A stretch of DNA of 64,000 nt. Source: Catenulispora sp. MAP5-51. GTDB taxonomy: Bacteria > Actinomycetota > Actinomycetes > Streptomycetales > Catenulisporaceae. The DNA is taken from assembly GCF_041261205.1 (NCBI RefSeq), contig NZ_JBGCCH010000010.1, positions 186,001-250,000 on the forward strand. The letters are read 5' to 3'. Shown here piece after piece: positions 18,228 through 28,039 of this stretch (position 1 is its first letter; the number at the start of each line of letters is the position of its first letter). The notes beneath the pieces were generated by a model. That model was not told where the DNA came from. It did no database searches and was given only the letters and a program-made list of their open reading frames with translations. The position numbers and the translations under genes were made by a program.

Positions 18228-19523
18228 ATGCACGGACTCATCCGCAGACGCATTCCCGTGGCCGGTCTGGCTGTCGCGCTCGTCGCCGCATTGGGCGTCG
18301 GCGCCTGCGGGACCAAGGAGAACAAGAGCAAGGCCCCGGCGCATCCCACGATCACCTACTGGTCCTCGTGGCGGGTCGGCGAGCCGCAGCAGGTGATCTT
18401 CGCCGACGCCGTCTCGGCCTACGAGAAGGCCACGGGGGTCACGGTCGATGTGCGCTGGCTGGGCCGGGACTACGGGGACAGCGTCAAGAACGCCGGCGCC
18501 GTGGGCAAGGCGCCCGACGTCTTCGACGACGCCGACGACCACATCACCGACTTCCGCGCGCACGGGCTCATCGAGGACCTGTCCGGCATGATGGGCATGA
18601 AGATCCCGAACGAGGGCGTCACCCTCGGATCGGTGCTGCCCGCCTCGGTCCAGAAGGCGTCCTCGGACGCGGCCGGGCTGGCGATGATCCCGTACACGCT
18701 CACCTCCAGCGGCATCTGGTTCGACGCCGCCACCCACCCCGAGTGGGCCACCGATCCGCCGGCCACGTTCGACGACCTGCTCGCGGCGGCCGAGAAGATC
18801 AAGGCCGCGGGGGGAGTGCCGTTCGCGCAGGACGGCACCGTCAACGGGTACAACGCCTACTGGATCTACTGGCTCCTGGACCGGCACGGCGGCCCCGGCA
18901 CCCTGGCCTCCCTGGGCAAGAGCCCGGCCGGCTGGGACAACCCCGCCGTGCTCGCCGCCGCGCAGGACGTCGAGCGGCTGGTGAAGGCGAACCTGTTCGA
19001 GCCGGACTACATGGCGACGAAGTACCCGGCGGCCCAGAACCAGTGGGCCGAGCGCAAGGAGGCCATGAACATCAACGGCACCTGGCTGAACAGCGAGACC
19101 TCGCCCGACCAGGTCTCCGGATTCCAGGCGCAGATGTTCCAGTTCCCCTCGGTGCCCGGCGGTTCGGACTCGGTGGAGGTCGGCACGATCGGCTGGAGCA
19201 TCAACCCCAAGTCGCCGAACGTTGCCGCGGCCGAGTCGTTCCTGGCCTTCCTGATGCAGAAGCAGTACATGGGCCGGATCTCGACCCAGGCGCTGAACAT
19301 GAGCTCGCGCTCCGACGTCCCGGCGCCGCCGACGCTGGCCGCCGCGCAGAAGGCGATCATCGCCGCGACCAGCGTTCAGCCCACTGACGATGGTGCCTCG
19401 AACCTGTACACCGGCTGGTGGAACGACGTCTTCCTGCCGCTGGACGACCAGCTCTTCTCGGGCAAGATCACGGCCCAGCAGTTCGTCAGCATGGGCAAGT
19501 CCCAGACCGCCTCCTATCACTGA
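18228..19523 (+). CDS. Sugar ABC transporter substrate-binding lipoprotein
   Basis: The 431-residue protein has a lipoprotein signal (lipobox VGAC, Cys near 26) and the solute-binding family 1 pattern: ITYWSSW, ATGVTVDVRWLG, IPYTLTSSGIWFD, then a late GTIGWSINPKSPN. It should capture a mono- or oligosaccharide outside the membrane and deliver it to the two permeases encoded next. The gap to the GH20 gene is 59 bases, so cotranscription is likely. No ATPase gene is present; a shared MsiK-like ATPase elsewhere is usual for actinobacterial sugar importers. Confidence 0.93.
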   Translation: MHGLIRRRIPVAGLAVALVAALGVGACGTKENKSKAPAHPTITYWSSWRVGEPQQVIFADAVSAYEKATGVTVDVRWLGRDYGDSVKNAGAVGKAPDVFDDADDHITDFRAHGLIEDLSGMMGMKIPNEGVTLGSVLPASVQKASSDAAGLAMIPYTLTSSGIWFDAATHPEWATDPPATFDDLLAAAEKIKAAGGVPFAQDGTVNGYNAYWIYWLLDRHGGPGTLASLGKSPAGWDNPAVLAAAQDVERLVKANLFEPDYMATKYPAAQNQWAERKEAMNINGTWLNSETSPDQVSGFQAQMFQFPSVPGGSDSVEVGTIGWSINPKSPNVAAAESFLAFLMQKQYMGRISTQALNMSSRSDVPAPPTLAAAQKAIIAATSVQPTDDGASNLYTGWWNDVFLPLDDQLFSGKITAQQFVSMGKSQTASYH

Positions 19524-19571
19524 CCTCCGATCCCCGATCCCCCGGACGGCTCGGGGCGGGAAGGCAGGACC

Positions 19572-20480
19572 ATGGCGCGCACCCTTGGCGGAGTACGGGG
19601 CGAACGGGACCGGGTCTACGTCCCCTACCTGCTCCCCGCCCTGTTGATCTACACAGTCCTGTTCATCGCCCCGGCCGCCGTGACCGTCTGGTACAGCTTC
19701 ACCAAGTGGCAGGGCCTGGGGACCCCGGCCCACTTCACCGGGTTGGCCAACTACCGCGCGATGCTGTCCAACCCGGTGTTCCTGACCTCGTTCCGCAACA
19801 CCCTGATCCTGGTGGTGGTCGGCGGCGCGTTCGTCTTCGCGCTGACCTTCCTCACCATGGTCGTCGGGCGCGAGATGCGGGGCCGGGCGTTCGTCCGGTC
19901 GATGCTGTTCGTGCCGAGCATCCTGTCGCCGATCGCGATCGGCACGGCGGTCGGCTTCCTGCTCAATCCGGACGGCGCGCTCAACCGGCTGCTGTCGGAC
20001 GCCGGGCTGCACTCGCTGACCCGCGGGTGGCTCGGCCCCGACCTCATCTTCAAATGCATCATCGCGGCGGTGGTCTGGATCTCCACCGGTTTCTACGTGG
20101 CGATCCTGATGTCCCGCGTCGACGCGATCCCCGCCGAGCTCTACGAGACGGCGCAGTTGGCCGGGGCGAACCGGCTGGAGCAGTTCCGCCACATCACCTT
20201 CCCGCTCAGCCGGGACGCGCTGTCCACCGGCGCCGTGCTGTGGGTGATCGGGTCGGTGAAGACGTTCGAGATCGTGATCGCCTTCACCGGCACCGCCGGA
20301 TCGCCGCCGATCCAGGCCCGCAGCGCGGCGGTCGAGCAGTACCTGTCGGTGACCGGCGGGGTGTCCGGGACGCCGCAGCTCGGCTCGGCCGCGGCGATCG
20401 GCGTCGTGATGTTCTTGCTGACCGCGGTGCTCGTCATCACCCTGCGACGGTTGTTGCGGTCCGAGGCGGTGGAACTGTGA
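19572..20480 (+). CDS. Sugar ABC transporter permease (MalF type)
   Basis: This is a 302-residue membrane protein with about six helices. The EAA loop that contacts the ATPase reads ELYETAQLAGANRLEQFRHI. The N-terminus YVPYLLPALLIYTVLFIAPA is typical of MalF/UgpA permeases. Its stop overlaps the start of the partner permease by four bases (GTGA), so the two are translationally coupled and form the transmembrane channel. Confidence 0.95.
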   Translation: MARTLGGVRGERDRVYVPYLLPALLIYTVLFIAPAAVTVWYSFTKWQGLGTPAHFTGLANYRAMLSNPVFLTSFRNTLILVVVGGAFVFALTFLTMVVGREMRGRAFVRSMLFVPSILSPIAIGTAVGFLLNPDGALNRLLSDAGLHSLTRGWLGPDLIFKCIIAAVVWISTGFYVAILMSRVDAIPAELYETAQLAGANRLEQFRHITFPLSRDALSTGAVLWVIGSVKTFEIVIAFTGTAGSPPIQARSAAVEQYLSVTGGVSGTPQLGSAAAIGVVMFLLTAVLVITLRRLLRSEAVEL

Positions 20481-21364
20481 CGGCTGTGAACCGACGCCGC
20501 GCGATCGACCGTCTGGACACGCTGCTGTGCGCGGCGGTGCGCGCCGTGCTGTGGCTGTGGGTCGCGATGATGGTGGTCCTGACCGTGTGGGTGGTGCTGT
20601 CCTCGCTCAAGACCAACGGGGAGGTCTTCGAGGACCCGTTCGGCCTGCCGAAGTCGCCGCAGTGGCGGAACTACAGCGTGGCCTGGTCGGTATCCGGGTT
20701 CGGGCAGGCGGCGCTCAGCTCGGTCACCGTGGTCGCCGCCGCCGCGCTGCTCACGATGGTCCTGGCGACCCCGGCGTCGTATGTGCTGGCGCGGGTGGAC
20801 CGGCGCAGTGCCTCGCGCGTCATCACGTATTTCGCCATCGGGATGGGGATCCCCGCGCAGGCGCTGGTCGTGCCGTTCTTCCTGATGGCCGACGACCTGT
20901 CCACCTTCATGACCGACTGGGTCACCGGCTGGTGGGACGACCGGATCTCGCTGGCGCTGATCTACATCGTCCTGTCCCTGCCGTTCACGGTCTACCTGCT
21001 GACCATGTACTTCCGTTCGCTGCCCACCGAGATCGAGGAGGCGGCCGCGGTGGACGGCGCCGGGCCCACCCGGACCTTCGTGGCGATCATGCTGCCGCTG
21101 GCCCGGCACGGGCTGGTGACCGCGCTGGTGCTGAACATCGTGGCGCTGTGGAACGAGACGCTGTTCGTGCTGATCGTGGTCGGCGACCCGCAGCAGCGGA
21201 CGCTGCCCGCGACCCTGCTGGAGCTGTACAACACGATGCAGTACACGTCGGACTGGGGCGGGCTGTTCGCCGGCATCGTCATCCTGGTGATGCCGATGAT
21301 CCTGCTCTATCTGTGGGCCGGCCGGCGGATCGTCCAGGCCATGACGCAGGGCGCGCTCAAATAG
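20477..21364 (+). CDS. Sugar ABC transporter permease (MalG type)
   Basis: This is the second permease of the importer, about 295 residues with six helices. Its EAA loop reads EIEEAAAVDGAGPTRTFVAI, as in MalG/UgpE. GTG 20477 overlaps the stop of the previous gene by four bases. No ATP-binding subunit follows; two oxidoreductase genes take that place. Confidence 0.95.
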   Translation: MTAVNRRRAIDRLDTLLCAAVRAVLWLWVAMMVVLTVWVVLSSLKTNGEVFEDPFGLPKSPQWRNYSVAWSVSGFGQAALSSVTVVAAAALLTMVLATPASYVLARVDRRSASRVITYFAIGMGIPAQALVVPFFLMADDLSTFMTDWVTGWWDDRISLALIYIVLSLPFTVYLLTMYFRSLPTEIEEAAAVDGAGPTRTFVAIMLPLARHGLVTALVLNIVALWNETLFVLIVVGDPQQRTLPATLLELYNTMQYTSDWGGLFAGIVILVMPMILLYLWAGRRIVQAMTQGALK

Positions 21365-21423
21365 CCGCTCCCGACTCCTCCATCCCTTCCCGTTCTCCGA
21401 GCTCTCCAGAGGTGAGATCCGCA

Positions 21424-22410
21424 ATGCTCAAAGTGGCGATCCTGGGTTTCTGGCACGTCCACGCGACCGGCTACGCCGAGGCGATCCGAGCCCATCCCGG
21501 CACCGAACTGGCAGCGGTCTGGGACCCCGATCCGGTGCGCGGTGCCGAGGCCGCCGAGCGGTGGGGCGTCCCGTTCGTGCGCGACCTGGACACGGTGCTC
21601 GCCGGCGACGGCGGCATTGACGGAGTGGTGGTGACGACGGCGACGGTCGAGCACGCGGACGTCATGGTGCGCGCCGCGGACGCCGGGAAGCACATCTTCG
21701 CCGAGAAGCTGCTCGGCGTGGACCTCGGCGAGGTAGACGCCATCATCGCCGCAGCACGCCGCGCCGGGGTTGCGCTGACGGTCGCGCTGCCGCGCCTGAC
21801 CGAGCGCTATACGCAGACCATCGACCGTCTTCTCCAGACCGGCGGGTACGGCGATCTGACGTACGCCCGGGTCCGCCTGGCCCACGACGGTTCCCTCAAC
21901 GACTGGCTGCCCGCCCGGTTCTACGACCCGGCCGAGGCGATCGGCGGGGCCTTCACCGATCTGGGCTGCCATCCCGTCTACCTCCTGGACCACTTCTTCG
22001 GCCGGCCCCCGGTGGCGGTCTCGGCGGTGTACGGCCGGATGAGCGGCCGCGGCGTCGACGACAACTCGGTCGTCACCTTCCAGTACGACGACGGCGCGAT
22101 CGGGGTCGCCGAGACCGGATTCGTCGCCGCGGGCCACAGCCCCTTCACGATCGAGCTCCAGTGGAACGGCGCGACCCTCTTCTACGGCTACTCCGGCGAA
22201 GAGTTCCTGCTGTGGCAGGAGGGCCGGTCCCGGGTGCTGGAGTCGGCCGACCAGGACGGTCCGACGCCGTTCGAGCAGTGGGTGGAGCATGCCGCGGCGG
22301 GGACCCTCGACGAGGCCAACCTGGCCGCCGCGCGCACCCTCACCGAGCTGGTGACCATGGCCAACGAAAGCGCCGCGACGGGCCGCTCCGTCTCGCGCCC
22401 GCACAAGTGA
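21424..22410 (+). CDS. Gfo/Idh/MocA-family oxidoreductase 1
   Basis: The N-terminal Rossmann fold begins VAILGFWHVHATGYAEA, and the usual EKP motif appears as AEKLLGVDL (Leu in place of Pro). The C-terminal domain includes DLGCHPVYLLDHF with the substrate-site Asp/His pattern. These enzymes oxidise or reduce sugars and inositols with NAD(P). ATG 21424 is 59 bases after the permease stop, so it likely belongs to the same operon and acts on the imported sugar. The Pro-to-Leu change in the cofactor-binding motif is unusual. Confidence 0.88.
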   Translation: MLKVAILGFWHVHATGYAEAIRAHPGTELAAVWDPDPVRGAEAAERWGVPFVRDLDTVLAGDGGIDGVVVTTATVEHADVMVRAADAGKHIFAEKLLGVDLGEVDAIIAAARRAGVALTVALPRLTERYTQTIDRLLQTGGYGDLTYARVRLAHDGSLNDWLPARFYDPAEAIGGAFTDLGCHPVYLLDHFFGRPPVAVSAVYGRMSGRGVDDNSVVTFQYDDGAIGVAETGFVAAGHSPFTIELQWNGATLFYGYSGEEFLLWQEGRSRVLESADQDGPTPFEQWVEHAAAGTLDEANLAAARTLTELVTMANESAATGRSVSRPHK

Positions 22411-22429
22411 GAAGAACCGGAGGGACATC

Positions 22430-23416
22430 ATGGCGAAGCGGTTGAGGGTCGGGATCATCGGAGCCGGCGGCATCGCGGGTGTGCACGCCGAGGCCTACGC
22501 GCGGATGCCCGAGACGGTGGACGTCACCGCCGTGGGTGACGTCAACGAGGCGGCGGCCGAGGCTCTGGCCGGCAAACTCGGCGCAACCCCCCACGAGGAC
22601 TACCGCGCGATGCTGTCCGCCGTGGACGCGGTCGACATCTGCCTGCCGCACCACCTGCACGCCGATGCCGCCGTCGCCGCGGCGCAGGCGGGAAAGCACA
22701 TCCTGTGCGAGAAGCCACTGTGTGTGACCCCTGACGAAGCCGCGCGGGTCCGCCAGGCCGTGCGCGAAGCGGGCGTCACCCTCATGTGCGCCCACAATCA
22801 GCTCTTCCTGCCGGCGGTCGTCGCGGCCAAGGCGATCATCACGGCCGGCGAACTCGGCGACGTCTACGAGGTCCGCACGAACGACGCCTTCCGCACCACC
22901 CTGACCGCCGAGTCCGCGGGCTGGCGCGGCAGCACCGCGACCAGCGGCGGCGGCGAGCTGATAGACACCGGCTACCACCCCTCCTACCTGCTCCTGCACC
23001 TCGCCGACGGCCGGCCCGCGCAGGTCATGGCGATGCTGGCGAACCACCGCCTGGGCTTCCTGGACGCCGAGGACTCCGCGCAGGTCCTGGTGCGCTTCGA
23101 CAACGGCGTCGTCGGCAACATCGCGACCAGCTGGGCCTACCAGCCCTCGGCGGACACCGAGCGGTTCGCGGTCTTCGGCGCGAACGGCTCCCTGCGCGGC
23201 GGCGGCGAATGGCTGCACCTGGAGACGGTGGACGGCGGCTCGCGCTCCGAGCGCTTCCCCGCCGTCGACACCTTCGCCGCGGAGATCGCGCACTTCGTGC
23301 ACTGCGTCACCACCGGCGAACGCCCGCCGCACACCGAGGTCGAGGGATCGGTGGTGCTGGACCTGATCACCGCGGCCTACCGGTCGGCTGACAGCGGCGC
23401 TGTCGTGACCGTGTGA
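22430..23416 (+). CDS. Gfo/Idh/MocA-family oxidoreductase 2
   Basis: This member has the canonical motifs: GIIGAGGIAGVHAEAY for NAD(P) binding, CEKPLCVTPDEA, and GGGELIDTGYHPSYLLLHL in the catalytic domain. The start ATG 22430 follows GGAGGG and lies 19 bases after the previous stop. It is the last gene of the sugar operon. Two paralogous dehydrogenases in one operon suggest sequential oxidation and reduction, as in inositol or keto-sugar pathways; the exact substrate is unknown. Confidence 0.92.
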   Translation: MAKRLRVGIIGAGGIAGVHAEAYARMPETVDVTAVGDVNEAAAEALAGKLGATPHEDYRAMLSAVDAVDICLPHHLHADAAVAAAQAGKHILCEKPLCVTPDEAARVRQAVREAGVTLMCAHNQLFLPAVVAAKAIITAGELGDVYEVRTNDAFRTTLTAESAGWRGSTATSGGGELIDTGYHPSYLLLHLADGRPAQVMAMLANHRLGFLDAEDSAQVLVRFDNGVVGNIATSWAYQPSADTERFAVFGANGSLRGGGEWLHLETVDGGSRSERFPAVDTFAAEIAHFVHCVTTGERPPHTEVEGSVVLDLITAAYRSADSGAVVTV

Positions 23417-23435
23417 GCGCCGATCAGCACACCCG

Positions 23436-23630
23436 CTAAGCCGGCAGCTCACGCAACCGGCTCACCGGTGAGAGTGCCAGCGCGACGATGACCGCCGCCG
23501 AGAAGACGGCGGCCGCTATCAGGGCATTGCGGTCGCCGATCGCGCCGGACAGCAGCCCGGCGGTCAGCCCGCCGAGCGCGCCGCCGCCGAACAGCAGCAT
23601 GCGGAAGCACGCGGTCATCCGGCTCCGGAG
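23436..23630 (-). pseudogene. C-terminal remnant of an MFS transporter
   Basis: The reverse strand encodes only the last 65 or so residues of an MFS_3-type exporter: LRSRMTACFRMLLFGGGALGGL, one more helix (ALIAAAVFSAAVIVALAL) and the end RLRELPA. Upstream of about 23630 the homology stops at the point where a plus-strand MocR sequence begins. The rest of the transporter is absent, so this is a 5'-truncated remnant. Confidence 0.7.
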
Positions 23631-24704
23631 GGCACGATCCTGCTTGACGGCGGCTACCTGCACCGCTCGCTCCAGCCCACCGGCCTGCTGGGTTCGGCGC
23701 TGGCCCGCGCCGCCCGCCGCATCGATGCCTGGGACCGCGCGCCGGTCGCCGGGCTGGAGGCGTTGCGGGCGATGTTCGCGCGCTCAGTCGGCGGCGGGGT
23801 GGGGGCGCAGGACGTGCTGATCACCTCCGGCGGACAGAGCGCGCTGTCCTTGGCGTTCCGTGCGCTCGCGGCGCCGGGCAGTCCGATCCTGATGGAGTCG
23901 CCGACCTACCCGGTGGCCGTCGAAGCCGCCCGCGCCGCCGGCCTGCGCCCCGTCCCGGTCCCGATGGACGACGACGGGATCCGGCCGGACCTGCTGGCCG
24001 AGGCCTTCGCCATGACCGGCGCGCGGGTGTTGTACTGCCAGCCGACGTTCCACAACCCGACCGGCACAGTCCTGGCCCCCGAGCGCCGCCGCCAGGTCGT
24101 GGACATCGCCGGGGCCTGCGGCGCGTTCCTGGTCGAGGACGACTTCGCCCGGCTGCTCGGCCACGGCGCGCCGGTCCCGCCGCCGCTGGCCCGCGATGAC
24201 CGCGACGGGACGGTCGTGTCCCTCACCTCGCTGACGAAGCCGGCCGCGCCGAGCCTACGCGTCGGCGCGCTCGTGGCGCGCGGCCCGGTGATGGAACGGC
24301 TGCGCGCGCTGCGCCGCCTGGACGACTTCTTCGTGGCGCGCCCGATGCAGGAGGCCGCGCTGGAGATCCTGGGCACGCCGTCCTGGGACCGGCACCTCAG
24401 AACCCTGAGCGCCGCGCTGCGCGAGCGCTCCGCGCTGGCCGCCGCGGCCGTGGCGATCGCGCGCCCGGACTGGACCGTGACGCGGGTGCCGGCCGGCGGG
24501 CTGCACCTGTGGATCCGCCTCGCCCCCGGCGAGGACGACCTGGCCGTGGTGCGGGGCGCGCGCAGCCGGGGCGTCGCGGTGAGTCCCGGCCGCGGCTACT
24601 TCGCCGCCGAGGCGCCCGCGGCGTACGTCCGGCTCGGTTTCGCCGCCGCCGCGGACCACGCGGAACTGAGCGAGGGGATCCGGCGGCTGGCGGCGGAGGA
24701 CTGA
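23622..24704 (+). pseudogene. MocR-type aminotransferase domain lacking its GntR HTH
   Basis: The sequence from PEGTILLDGGYLHRSLQP onward is the class-I aminotransferase domain of a MocR regulator. It has the N-binding FHNPTG, the PLP-ring Asp region VEDDFARLL and the Schiff-base lysine in SLTKPAAPSLRVG. MocR proteins carry about 70 residues of GntR winged helix before this, but here the sequence upstream is the antisense MFS remnant. Only non-AUG starts such as TTG 23763 are available. The downstream frame is intact to the stop, so the domain may still be made, but the regulator is 5'-truncated. Confidence 0.72.
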
Positions 24705-24708
24705 GGCC

Positions 24709-25671
24709 TTACGCGGCGAAGGCGTCGAGCTCCACGGCCAGATCGTCACCGGTGAGTTCGTGTTGCAGGGCGCTGAGACGCTCGCCGATCTGGGGCAGGA
24801 GCTGGGTCTGGTTGCCGAGCGCGACGCTCGCGTATCCGTGCTCCGGGGCCAGCAGGACGGCGGACCGGTACCCGTCCAGCCGGCCGTTGAGATACATCTG
24901 GCCGGAGGGCCCGAGTACCCAGGCCAGGCCATAGGTCATCGGGTCTTCGGCGCGGGTTCGCGGCCGGCGGATCTCGTCCAGGAGCGCCGGATCGCCGAGC
25001 AGGTGCTCGGCGAAGGAGAGGTAGTCGTCCACGCAGGACCAGAGGCCGCCGCTGGGGCGCCGTCCGCGCGGGTAGTCCTCGACCGGGAGCGGGGTCTGGT
25101 CGTCCCAGCCGGTGATCAGTGCATATTCGCCCCGAAGGCCCGCCGTCGGGGTTTCGAATCCGGTGCGGGTCAGGCCCAACGGGGTGAGCAGCTCGGTGTC
25201 GAGAGCCTGCTCGTAGCCGCTCTCGGTGACGGCCGCGAGAAGGCAGCCGACCAGGAAGTAGTTGCCGTTGTAGTACGACCAGCTCTCGCCGGGCGCCCGG
25301 TCGTTGCCGGCCCGGACGACCAGCCGCGCCGCTTCCGTGAGGACATCAGGGCCCTGGCCGAGTGCGGCGACGGTGGCGCCTTCCACCGATTCGCGCAGGC
25401 CGGAAACCTGGGCGAGCAACTGCTCCACGGTGATCGCGGTGTCGGCCTGCCAATCCGCGGCCAGGTTCGGCAGCAGCTCGATCGCCGGTGTCGTGAGCGG
25501 GATCCCGTGCCGCGCGAAGGCGCGCACCGTCGCCGCGGCCGTCAGCGGCTTGGTCAGTGAGGCGATGCGGAAGATCGAGGAGCCGTCGGCGTCGAGCGGA
25601 CCGTCGGTCTGGACCGTGCGCCGCCCCTTGTGCGAGATCCCGACGACCATACCCGCGGTTGTTGTATTCAT
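24709..25671 (-). CDS. Beta-lactamase-family serine hydrolase
   Basis: The 320-residue protein has the SxxK motif S38-L-T-K41, a YxN motif at Tyr133-Asn135 (YYNGNY) and a late LDGYRSAV region in place of KTG. This is the class C / D-alanyl carboxypeptidase fold of serine esterases and peptidases. No signal peptide is visible, so it is probably intracellular or an esterase. ATG 25671 is the start. It converges on the MocR remnant with four bases between the stops. The substrate is unknown. Confidence 0.87.
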   Translation of the reverse strand: MNTTTAGMVVGISHKGRRTVQTDGPLDADGSSIFRIASLTKPLTAAATVRAFARHGIPLTTPAIELLPNLAADWQADTAITVEQLLAQVSGLRESVEGATVAALGQGPDVLTEAARLVVRAGNDRAPGESWSYYNGNYFLVGCLLAAVTESGYEQALDTELLTPLGLTRTGFETPTAGLRGEYALITGWDDQTPLPVEDYPRGRRPSGGLWSCVDDYLSFAEHLLGDPALLDEIRRPRTRAEDPMTYGLAWVLGPSGQMYLNGRLDGYRSAVLLAPEHGYASVALGNQTQLLPQIGERLSALQHELTGDDLAVELDAFAA

Positions 25672-25700
25672 CCTTGATCACTGTACGGCGCAAAGGGAAC

Positions 25701-25726
25701 TGCCGGGGTCCCGAAGGACCCCGGCA
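25701..25726 (-). terminator. Terminator of the S53 protease gene
   Basis: A perfect 11-bp stem (TGCCGGGGTCC and GGACCCCGGCA) with a 4-nt loop lies between the protease stop and the hydrolase start on the minus strand. It is the strongest short hairpin in this area. Confidence 0.75.
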
Positions 25727-25749
25727 GCTATCGCTCCTCACCATCGGTG

Positions 25750-27837
25750 TCAGAACGACGCGAGGTACCGGCCGTTCGGGCTGCCCACGCCGGTGGCGTT
25801 GTCGTAGCCCTGGGTCGCGTGCAGGTCGACGCCGTCGCCGAACAGGCGCAGCGAGGGGGCGGTCGCCGCGCCGCGAACCACGGCCAGCGGCGTGTTGGTG
25901 CGCGGGTGGTCGGTCACGTCGGTGAACAGGCCGAAGGTCGCCCGCAGGTAGATCTCCGGGTTCGCGAAGCCGATCGGGCCGCCCTGCGCCTGCTGCGCGT
26001 CGGCCTGGATGCCGACGAAGGTCGGCGCCGCCAGGCTGGTGCCGCCGATGCGGGACTCGGCGTAGCCGGTGGTGCCGTCGGGCAGCTGCTGGGTGTAGCC
26101 CTGCAGGAAGCCGGTGCTCGGGTCGCCGTAGGCCGCGACGTCCGGGACCACGCGCTTGGGCGAGGTGGCCGTGCCGTTCAGCAGCGTGCCGGACAGCGAG
26201 GACGGGACGGTCCAGCTCTGGTACCAGGGCTGGGCGAACACGTCGCTGGTGCCGCCGCCACCGCCGTAGAGGTACGAGGCGGGAGTCCACGCGGCGTTGC
26301 CGGTGGCCAGCGACGAGCTCGAGGTCTGCCACGAGGTCTGGAACTGGATCTTCTTGTCCGCGCCGATGGCGATGCTGGTGCCGCCGACCGAGGTCACCCA
26401 CGGCGAGGAGGTCGGATACTCGGCCTGCGACCGCGAGGAGCCGGCGTCGGCCCCGCACCCGCTGGCCGGATTGTCGTCGCTGCAGTCGCCGGCCGAGAAG
26501 TAGAAGCCGATGCCCTCGGCGGCGCCCTTCTGGAAGGTCTGCTCGTAGACCTGGATCAGCGACGGGTCCATGTCCACCGGGTTGCCCGACGGATCCAGGT
26601 AGTGCATCACCTCGCCCCAGGAGTTGGACACCATGTCCGCCAGGTGGTGGTCGACGACCAGCTGCAGCGAGTCCAGCAGGCCGCCGTTGGCCGCGACGCC
26701 GCCCCCGGCGGTGTCGAAGCAGGAGTTCGCGCCGATGTAGAGCACGTTGGCGTCCGGCGCCATGCCGTGCACCGACTCGACGTCCAGCGCCTCCTCGCCG
26801 GCCCACCCGTCGGGCCCGCCGCACGCGTCCTGGTCGGTCCACTGGCCCGGCGTGACGATCTCCGAGTACTGGCCCGGCCGGAACGCCTTGTCGCCGTGCC
26901 GCGTGGCGTACTCGTCGGCGTCGGCCTTCATGCTCGGCAGGCCATACGCGTCCAGCACCGCGACGGTGACACCCTTGCCGCTCAGGCCGCTGCCGGTGAC
27001 GCCATAGGCGCCGCGCACCTGCGTCGGCGTGTAGCCGCAGACCGCCCACGGCACGGACTTGCCGTTCAACGCGGGCAGCCCGGTCGCGACCTTCTGCCCG
27101 CTGTAGTCCGAGCAGGGATAGGTGCCCAGGTAGGGGACGCCACCGGAGCCGGTGGTCGCGGTCTTCTTGTCGGCCGCGTCGGGGTTGCCGGAGCTGTTGG
27201 AGCTGCCGGCGCTGTCGGAGTTGTTCGGCTTGTTGGCGGTCCGATCCTGCGCCAGCCCGGTGATCCCGATGATCGCCGCCCGCACCCCGGCCGGCACGCT
27301 GACATCGCGCGACGGAGCCCGCAGCGAACCGTCGGAGGTGGCGTACTCATGGAAGGTGGTGTTCAGCGCGGCGGCCACAGCAGCGGTACTGCCCTGCACG
27401 GCTATGTAGTCCTCGGTCTGCCCGGTCACCGTCAGCCCGGCACCCCCGAGCCACGCCTCGACCGCAGCCACCTGCTCCGCACTGGCCCCGAACCGCGCCT
27501 GCACCTGATCCGGCGTCAGAAAGTGCCGATAAGCAGCACTCTTCGGATCGGCCACCGACCGCGCATAAGCAGTCAGCCCCACCGGATCCCGCCCCGCGAG
27601 GTAGACACGAACAGCCAACGAAGCCGCAGCCGGCGCCGCCCCCCGATCAGCACTCGCCGAAGCCCAAGCAGGCCTCGACCCGGAAATCACATCAGCACTG
27701 GCAGCATGCGCAGCCCCCGCGCCCACCAGGAACATCGAACCAGCAGCCAGCGTCCCGGCCACGGACACCGCACCGGCGAACCGCCGGCCCCTACGCGGTC
27801 CCTTGAGGCGAGAGGTCGCATTTGTGGGATTTGCCAC
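25750..27837 (-). CDS. Secreted S53 (sedolisin/kumamolisin) protease
   Basis: A signal peptide (GAVSVAGTLAAGSMFLVGAG, cleavage near AHA) is followed by a Pro-kumamolisin activation domain (YLAGRDPVGLTAYARSVADP through EQVAAVEAWLGGAGLTV) and an S53 catalytic domain. The E-x3-D pair is in GEEALDVES (about 345-350), the oxyanion Asp in SAGDCSD and the nucleophile in GGTSLAAP (about 600). Sedolisins are acid-active subtilisin-like endopeptidases. GTG 27837 is chosen for GAAGGAAG 6-8 bases upstream; upstream in-frame codons lack homology. The gene looks intact at 695 residues, and a strong terminator follows. Confidence 0.93.
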   Translation of the reverse strand: MANPTNATSRLKGPRRGRRFAGAVSVAGTLAAGSMFLVGAGAAHAASADVISGSRPAWASASADRGAAPAAASLAVRVYLAGRDPVGLTAYARSVADPKSAAYRHFLTPDQVQARFGASAEQVAAVEAWLGGAGLTVTGQTEDYIAVQGSTAAVAAALNTTFHEYATSDGSLRAPSRDVSVPAGVRAAIIGITGLAQDRTANKPNNSDSAGSSNSSGNPDAADKKTATTGSGGVPYLGTYPCSDYSGQKVATGLPALNGKSVPWAVCGYTPTQVRGAYGVTGSGLSGKGVTVAVLDAYGLPSMKADADEYATRHGDKAFRPGQYSEIVTPGQWTDQDACGGPDGWAGEEALDVESVHGMAPDANVLYIGANSCFDTAGGGVAANGGLLDSLQLVVDHHLADMVSNSWGEVMHYLDPSGNPVDMDPSLIQVYEQTFQKGAAEGIGFYFSAGDCSDDNPASGCGADAGSSRSQAEYPTSSPWVTSVGGTSIAIGADKKIQFQTSWQTSSSSLATGNAAWTPASYLYGGGGGTSDVFAQPWYQSWTVPSSLSGTLLNGTATSPKRVVPDVAAYGDPSTGFLQGYTQQLPDGTTGYAESRIGGTSLAAPTFVGIQADAQQAQGGPIGFANPEIYLRATFGLFTDVTDHPRTNTPLAVVRGAATAPSLRLFGDGVDLHATQGYDNATGVGSPNGRYLASF

Positions 27838-28039
27838 GTTAAGCTTCCTTCGTAAGAACCAGCACCCGCAGATGCCTACGGTGGCGGCCCCCACGAAGTG
27901 CACAGCGGCGTATCAACCAGCTGCGTGGCTGATTCTGACGACGAACAGAGCCTTGCGACAGGGGGCGCTGGATCAAGGAATGGCAAAGCATCGAGCCCAG
28001 GGACCGGACAGCCGGTCTACCTGGGCTCTACGCAAAGTG

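Noticed and set aside
18222-20192. 656-codon minus-strand frame across the ABC genes
   Set aside because: Antisense shadow of the binding protein and permease, with no motif or ribosome site.
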